Below, one piece after another: positions 25,016-29,327 of a DNA stretch of 29,327 bases. Under the pieces are notes generated by a model, which ran no database searches, was not told the origin of the DNA, and saw only the letters and a list, made by a program, of their open reading frames with translations. The stretch comes from JAVBKB01 sp031554275 (lineage in GTDB: Bacteria > Bacillota > Bacilli > JARBTR01). The position numbers and the translations under genes are program-made. Each line of letters begins with the position of its first letter. The first letter of the stretch is position 1. The stretch is from positions 1-29,327 of the forward strand of contig JAVBKB010000054.1 of the NCBI GenBank assembly GCA_031554275.1, given 5' to 3'.

Positions 25016-25341
25016 AAGAAAATATCAGGTCGTTTGAGTGGGATAGATATGACATGTAGTTTGGTTTACAACCAAGGTATGTGTCTTTTTTTCGAGATTT
25101 GAAAATTGATGGGAAATGACTTGTTTCTTCATGAGCACAGACCGATAGATTTTTTATATAAGAGAAAAAAGGTCTTTAATCATCGTCATTTTGCACTGAG
25201 TAGTATTATAAACGAAAGTAGTTTCCGATTTCTGGGTTATGAAATTATAAAAGCCAACGCAAGTATAGTTCACCTCAGAAGTCAGATTTTCATCTCACTC
25301 TTAGGCGCTATAAATGGTTGGCTTTTCTTAATTACATGTTA
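25016..25341. other. Intergenic region between the oxidase and the permease
   Basis: A terminator-like hairpin lies at 25048-25095. A plus-strand frame of 92 codons (25106-25384) runs into the permease end; it lacks a ribosome site, its residues are unlike any family I know, and I do not call it a gene. Confidence 0.5.
25048..25095 (+). terminator. Probable terminator of the carbonic anhydrase / oxidase pair
   Basis: A stem-loop with TTTGGT and ACCAA at its core and GACA/TGTC at its base is followed by TTTTTTT. Pairing is imperfect in the middle. Confidence 0.5.
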
Positions 25342-26706
25342 TTATTTAGACTGTTTATCAAGCTTATGGAAACCTTGTGCATAGTAGCTGATAATCAGTA
25401 TTATAAACCAAACTGGACATACATACACAGCTATTCTAGAGTCTGGGTTTAACCATAACGCTACAATTACTAAGGCAAAGAACGCCAGTACAATGTATGA
25501 TGAAAATGGGTAGAAAATCATTGGATATTTCAATTTTCTAACTTGCTCTGATGATAACGTCTTCCGGTATTTCAGCTGCGCAATTAATGAGATAGACCAC
25601 ACCCAAATTGCAGCACCTGTTCCGATACTTGTTACATATAAGAAAGCTTTTTCTGGAACAAAGTAGTTAAGTACTACCCCGAATAACAAAATCGCAGCTG
25701 AAATCAGAATTCCATTGACCGGAACTTTGCTTCGGCTTAATTTCGCAAACATTTTCGGTGCTCTGTTCTGAGTAGCTAAGCCATGTAACATTCTGCCTGT
25801 ACTATAGAGACCACTATTACATGATGATAGCGCCGCTGTTAGTACTACGAAATTGATAATTCCTGCAGCAGTTTTGATCCCCATCTTTTCAAACGTCAAC
25901 ACAAACGGGCTACCATTTGTACCGATTTCATTCCAAGGGAAAATACTCATGATTACTAGAAGAGCTCCGACGTAGAAGATCAATACTCTCCAAAGTGTTT
26001 TATCGATAGCTGACGGAATTGCTTTTTCAGGATTTTGTGCCTCACCAGCAGTAACACCAATTAGCTCAATTCCCAAATAAGCGAAGGCAACCATACCTAA
26101 AGCAAGTACTGGACCATCCAAACCTTTTGCAAAGAAACCTCCATGCGACCAAAGATTTGAAATACCAATTGGCTCACCATTATTCCAAAAACCAAATACA
26201 ATCATCAATATTCCAATAATGATCATTGCAATAATAGTGATAACTTTAATCATCGCAAACCAAAATTCAAATTCTCCAAAACTTTTTACACTTATTAAAT
26301 TCACAATCATCATAATAACTAGAGCAGCTAACGCCCATGCCCATTTTGGTGTATCTGGAAACCACCACACCATGTAGACACCTGCAGCAGTAATCTCTGC
26401 CATACATGTTACGATCCACATAAACCAATATGACCAACCGGTCATATAGCCAGACAGCGGATTAACATATTTGTGTGCATAGGCACTAAATGAACCTGAG
26501 ACAGGATGTTCAACAGCTAGCTCTCCCATTGCGCGTAAAACAACGTACATTGCTAAACCGCCTATCAGATAGGAAATAACTAGTGCTGGTCCTGCAGTTT
26601 TGATTGCTGTGGATGAACCTAAGAATAGTCCTACTCCAATAGCGCCACCAATAGCAATCAGTTGAATATGTCTTGATTTTAAACCACGATGCAGATTGTC
26701 ATCCAT
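25342..26706 (-). CDS. Amino acid permease, AAT/APC family
   Basis: The 454-residue protein has about 12 membrane helices. N-terminal RGLKSRHIQLIAIGGAIGVGLFLGS and internal GWSYWFMWIVT and FGEFEFWFAMIKV are signatures of the AAT group that includes CycA, AroP and AlaP. It should move an amino acid into the cell with protons. CycA-like transporters for alanine, serine or glycine are the closest in pattern, but the substrate cannot be told. The ATG at 26706 has GGGGGAG 9 bases upstream; the frame opens 12 codons earlier without a ribosome site. Upstream lies a promoter with TTGACA and a 17-base inverted repeat. Confidence 0.92.
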   Translation of the reverse strand: MDDNLHRGLKSRHIQLIAIGGAIGVGLFLGSSTAIKTAGPALVISYLIGGLAMYVVLRAMGELAVEHPVSGSFSAYAHKYVNPLSGYMTGWSYWFMWIVTCMAEITAAGVYMVWWFPDTPKWAWALAALVIMMIVNLISVKSFGEFEFWFAMIKVITIIAMIIIGILMIVFGFWNNGEPIGISNLWSHGGFFAKGLDGPVLALGMVAFAYLGIELIGVTAGEAQNPEKAIPSAIDKTLWRVLIFYVGALLVIMSIFPWNEIGTNGSPFVLTFEKMGIKTAAGIINFVVLTAALSSCNSGLYSTGRMLHGLATQNRAPKMFAKLSRSKVPVNGILISAAILLFGVVLNYFVPEKAFLYVTSIGTGAAIWVWSISLIAQLKYRKTLSSEQVRKLKYPMIFYPFSSYIVLAFFALVIVALWLNPDSRIAVYVCPVWFIILIISYYAQGFHKLDKQSK

Positions 26707-26730
26707 AGTGAAACACTCCCCCATTATTAT

Positions 26731-26817
26731 AAATAGTAGCAACCTTTGGAATTTTCAGAAAATGAAGTCTAAAAAAAGAAATAGCTCTTTTCACATTCAT
26801 AAAGGTTGTAACTATTT
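26731..26817 (-). promoter_or_regulatory. Inverted repeat in the permease leader
   Basis: AAATAGTAGCAACCTTT (26731-26747) and AAAGGTTGTAACTATTT (26801-26817) are inverted repeats of 17 bases with two mismatches. One arm overlaps the expected transcription start, the other lies just upstream of the ribosome site. Between them is an AT-rich hairpin (AAAAGA/TCTTTT) with a T-run. It may be an operator pair or an attenuator. Confidence 0.5.
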
Positions 26818-26818
26818 A

Positions 26819-26848
26819 AGAATAATATTTAATCTCCTGAATTGTCAA
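26819..26848 (-). promoter_or_regulatory. Promoter of the amino acid permease gene
   Basis: On the minus strand the -35 box is a perfect TTGACA (26848-26843), then 18 bases, then TATTCT (26824-26819). Confidence 0.55.
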
Positions 26849-27058
26849 TTAATTCGTCGAAAATAGTCGTAAAACAACGTTTTTTTTGTTTTTTTTATAA
26901 AATGCGAATTTATTAATTGACTACTCAAAATAATTATCAGAAAATTATATGTTAGAATTATTTCTCCATCGTATTTCCTCGAATGACAATGTGACAAAGA
27001 CACAGTTAGAAAAGAATTACCTTCACAAACGGAATTAGAGAAATATTTTGTTGGAATG

Positions 27059-27087
27059 AACGCAAGCTTGTGCGCTTGCGTTTTTTT
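27059..27087 (+). terminator. Orphan intrinsic terminator
   Basis: AACGCAAGC (27059-27067) pairs perfectly with GCTTGCGTT (27074-27082), with a 6-base loop and a T-run of seven (27081-27087). No plus-strand gene precedes it within the window. Confidence 0.85.
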
Positions 27088-27132
27088 GGTTGCAATCATC
27101 TGTTCTCCTTCTTCTCTCTTGTCCATATTTCA

Positions 27133-27141
27133 TGTTATAAT
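27133..27141 (+). promoter_or_regulatory. Extended -10 promoter of murE
   Basis: TGTTATAAT is an extended -10 with a perfect TATAAT (27136-27141). A small hairpin TAGAAGT/ACTTCTA (27158-27176) follows in the expected leader, before the start at 27200. Confidence 0.5.
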
Positions 27142-27199
27142 CCATTCATGAAAATTATAGAAGTAAGCGACTTCTAAATAAAAGAAAGAGTGTGTTAGC

Positions 27200-28660
27200 T
27201 TGAAATTAGACGATCTTTTAGAACATATTCAGTCCTTCAGAAAAGTTGGCGAAGGCAACCCTGAAATCACCACAGTAGAAAATGACCATAGGAATGTTAC
27301 CCCGGGCACTTTATTTGTTTGTATCAAGGGGTTTACTGTAGATGGACACGATTTAGCAACAGAAGCTGTTAAGGCGGGTGCTGTTGCAGTTGTAGCAGAG
27401 CAGCCACTTGAGCTACCAGTACCAGTTATTCTGGTGAAGAGCACGCTGCGATCATTACCGATCATTGCCAATATATATTACAAACAACCAACAAAGTCGA
27501 TGCAGCTTATCGGTGTGACTGGTACAAATGGCAAGACGACGATCACGCAGCTTTTGGATGCTATTTTCAAAGATGCTGGTCACAAAACTGGTTTGATCGG
27601 TACACTCCATAAACGAATCGGGACCGAGATCATTCCGACGAGAAATACCACACCAGACAGCTTGACTACACAAAAGCTATTTCATCAGATGAAGGAAGGT
27701 GCTGTGGATACGGCTATTATGGAGGTTTCTTCGCACGCATTGGAACTAGGTCGCGTTCATGGTTGTGAATTTGACATTGCTGTGTTTACCAACCTGACTA
27801 TTGATCACTTGGACTTTCACAAAACCTTAGATAATTATAAAATTGCCAAAAGCTTGCTATTCTCTCAACTAGGCTCTGACATCGACAAGAAGGTTGCCAT
27901 TCTCAATGTGGATGACGAGGCTTCTGCATTCTACCAAATGGCTACGCAAGCACAAGTACTTACTTATGGTATTGATAAGCCAGCAGACTTCACTGCTTCA
28001 GAGATTAAACAATCGCTTGCAGGAACGACTTTTATTCTCCATACACCCAATGGTGATTTCCCAATAAAAACGAAGTTTATTGGGGTATTTAATGTGTATA
28101 ATATTCTTGCAGCGATTGCCGTTTGTGCTGCTGTGAAGATGAAGATTGAAGAAGTGATTGCCTCTATTGAAGCATTTCCAGGTGTCCTCGGACGCTTCGA
28201 ACAGATCAAAGCCGGACAAGATTTCTCCGTTGTGATTGATTACTCTCACACACCAGATGGTCTTGTCAATGCGTTAACAACAATCAGAGCATTAGGTCCA
28301 AATAGAGTACATGCAATTGTTGGGTGTGGTGGTGATCGTGATAGCTCAAAGCGACCAGTGATGGCGATGCTAGCTTGTGATCATAGTGACTATCCGATTT
28401 TCACGATGGATAACCCACGTACAGAATCTCAAGATCAGATTTTCAAAGATATGGAACTGGGTGTTATCGGTCGCGAGTACACAATTATTGCTGATCGAAA
28501 GCTTGCAATAGAACACGCAATCAAACACGCACAACCAAACGATATTATCTTGATTGCAGGAAAAGGGCATGAGAATTATCAAATTATCGGTACCGAGCGA
28601 ACCCATTTTGATGATCGCGAAGTTGCCGTTGAAGCGATAAAGAAATATTGTAAACTGTAG
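27200..28660 (+). CDS. murE: UDP-MurNAc-tripeptide synthetase MurE
   Basis: This 486-residue Mur ligase adds the third amino acid to UDP-MurNAc-L-Ala-D-Glu. Motifs are the ATP site GVTGTNGKTT (about 107-116), TTPDSLTTQ for UDP-substrate binding, MEVSSHALELGR, the Mur block NLTIDHLDFH, and DNPRTE in the C-terminal domain. The DNPR motif is that of enzymes that add meso-diaminopimelate; lysine enzymes usually have another residue at the Arg. The TTG start has a poor AAAGAAAGAG site. It is not beside other murein genes, so it lies outside the usual division cluster. Its own promoter and terminator make it monocistronic. Confidence 0.95.
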   Translation: MKLDDLLEHIQSFRKVGEGNPEITTVENDHRNVTPGTLFVCIKGFTVDGHDLATEAVKAGAVAVVAEQPLELPVPVILVKSTLRSLPIIANIYYKQPTKSMQLIGVTGTNGKTTITQLLDAIFKDAGHKTGLIGTLHKRIGTEIIPTRNTTPDSLTTQKLFHQMKEGAVDTAIMEVSSHALELGRVHGCEFDIAVFTNLTIDHLDFHKTLDNYKIAKSLLFSQLGSDIDKKVAILNVDDEASAFYQMATQAQVLTYGIDKPADFTASEIKQSLAGTTFILHTPNGDFPIKTKFIGVFNVYNILAAIAVCAAVKMKIEEVIASIEAFPGVLGRFEQIKAGQDFSVVIDYSHTPDGLVNALTTIRALGPNRVHAIVGCGGDRDSSKRPVMAMLACDHSDYPIFTMDNPRTESQDQIFKDMELGVIGREYTIIADRKLAIEHAIKHAQPNDIILIAGKGHENYQIIGTERTHFDDREVAVEAIKKYCKL

Positions 28661-28684
28661 TTGAGAAAACCGACATGATCAGAT

Positions 28685-28733
28685 AAAACGCCATACTGCC
28701 CTCAAATGTTTTGAGGACAATATGGCGTTATTT
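28685..28733. terminator. Bidirectional terminator between murE and the surface-protein gene
   Basis: AACGCCATA (28687-28695) pairs with TATGGCGTT (28721-28729), and inside CCTCAAA (28700-28706) pairs with TTTGAGG (28710-28716). T-rich tails lie on both strands. The genes converge. Confidence 0.85.
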
Positions 28734-28766
28734 ATTTGGAATCGATTTTGAGGACACAGCTAAAAA

Positions 28767-29327
28767 TTATAAGCTGCTTGATTTTCTTGAAATTGCAAGT
28801 GATAACAAACTCACTAAGGCAACAAGCAGTATAATTATATTCGATTGTTGATCACCTGTTTGCGGGCTCACACCAACTGATGCTGGCACTTCATTTTGAG
28901 GTGAGGTTGGATCAGGACTGGCAGTCACCTTTAATTGATACACGTAAGTAACTGTTTTGTCGGCATCCATTGTGCCTGTTTCCGCATCACCTTCAACTGC
29001 TGACCAGATATAAACTTTGCCTTCGAATGTGATTTCGCTTGGTTTCTGAGCAGTGGTGTCGTAAGTGTCACCATTCTGCTTTTTCTCGACTACTTGGTCG
29101 GCAATTACATTGCCTGCGGCGTCGACATAATTAATTGTTAAGGCTTGACCTATCAAGGTGTACACATACGTAATTGTTTTGTCGGCATCCATTGTGCCTG
29201 TTTCTGCATCACCTTCTACTGCTGACCAGATATAGACTTTTCCTTCGAATGTGATTTCACTTGGTTTTTGGCTTGTGGTGTCGTAGGCATCACCATTTTG
29301 CTTTTTCTCGAATACTTGGTCGGCAAT
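28767..29327 (-). CDS. Sortase-anchored repeat surface protein (C-terminal part; gene runs off the window)
   Basis: Only the last 186 residues are visible; the frame is open to the window edge. The repeats resemble MucBP-type domains (TINYVDAAGNVIADQV and TYVYQL) and recur every 222 bases, or 74 residues: the block at about 28960-29105 matches 29182-29327 with few changes. After a Pro/Ser/Thr spacer comes SPQTGD, a hydrophobic helix (NIIILLVALVSLLSLAI) and the positive tail RKSSSL, so it is a cell-wall sorting signal. The motif is SPQTG, not LPxTG. The protein is probably an adhesin or mucin binder on the cell wall. Confidence 0.88.
   Translation of the reverse strand: MADQVFEKKQNGDAYDTTSQKPSEITFEGKVYIWSAVEGDAETGTMDADKTITYVYTLIGQALTINYVDAAGNVIADQVVEKKQNGDTYDTTAQKPSEITFEGKVYIWSAVEGDAETGTMDADKTVTYVYQLKVTASPDPTSPQNEVPASVGVSPQTGDQQSNIIILLVALVSLLSLAISRKSSSL

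Larger units (their letters stand above)
26707..27199. other. Intergenic region upstream of the permease and murE
   Basis: It holds the permease leader with its inverted repeat, a promoter, an orphan terminator at 27059-27087 and the murE promoter. A minus-strand frame of 93 codons (26845-27126) is rejected as a gene. Confidence 0.5.

Noticed and set aside
25106..25384. 92-codon open frame on the plus strand
   Set aside because: No ribosome site, overlap with the end of the permease gene, and no family resemblance.
26731..26847. T-box leader of the amino acid permease
   Set aside because: The conserved T-box antiterminator word and specifier architecture are missing.
26845..27126. 93-codon open frame on the minus strand
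   Set aside because: It runs through the orphan terminator and the permease promoter region; low-complexity composition and no recognisable domain.

Overview
The window is chromosomal DNA from a low-GC Gram-positive bacterium of the class Bacilli. Evidence is the AT-rich base composition, strong AGGAGG-type ribosome sites with occasional TTG and GTG starts, the ftsE-ftsX-M23-ctpA arrangement, a sortase-anchored protein with MucBP-like repeats, and a stand-alone murE. MurE carries a DNPR motif, which predicts meso-diaminopimelate cell wall. Genus cannot be fixed from the sequence alone. A free-standing murE is more usual in Lactobacillales than in Bacillus.

Positions 1-9886 are a selenium and formate island. 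It holds a LysR regulator of the type linked to selenium metabolism, the selenocysteine tRNA (UCA anticodon), the elongation factor SelB, and a membrane-bound formate dehydrogenase of the FDH-N kind: fdhA, fdhB and a cytochrome b subunit, with maturation genes fdhE and fdhD. fdhA is split by an in-frame UGA that is read as selenocysteine, and a SECIS hairpin with a GGUCU loop follows the UGA. The tRNA, SelB, the hairpin and the UGA enzyme therefore form one complete decoding circuit plus its client. FdhA would be exported by the Tat route, oxidise formate outside the membrane and pass electrons through FdhB to the heme b subunit. selA and selD are not in the window.

Positions 9949-10564 hold a broken potassium-channel gene and several inverted repeats. 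From 10565 to 17032 everything is on the minus strand: exonuclease III, a D-2-hydroxyacid dehydrogenase, a CtpA-type protease, and the cell-wall hydrolase control module ftsE-ftsX-M23 peptidase.

Positions 17407-26706 are a mixed accessory stretch: two MFS transporters, a small protein with homing-endonuclease-associated repeats and a zinc ribbon, a DUF4328 membrane protein, a phosphodiesterase-type hydrolase, a carbonic anhydrase with a flavin-type small oxidase, and an amino acid permease. Its intergenic regions hold tandem repeats, nested hairpins and unexplained terminators. The window ends with murE and the C-terminal end of a repeat-rich surface protein that runs off the edge.
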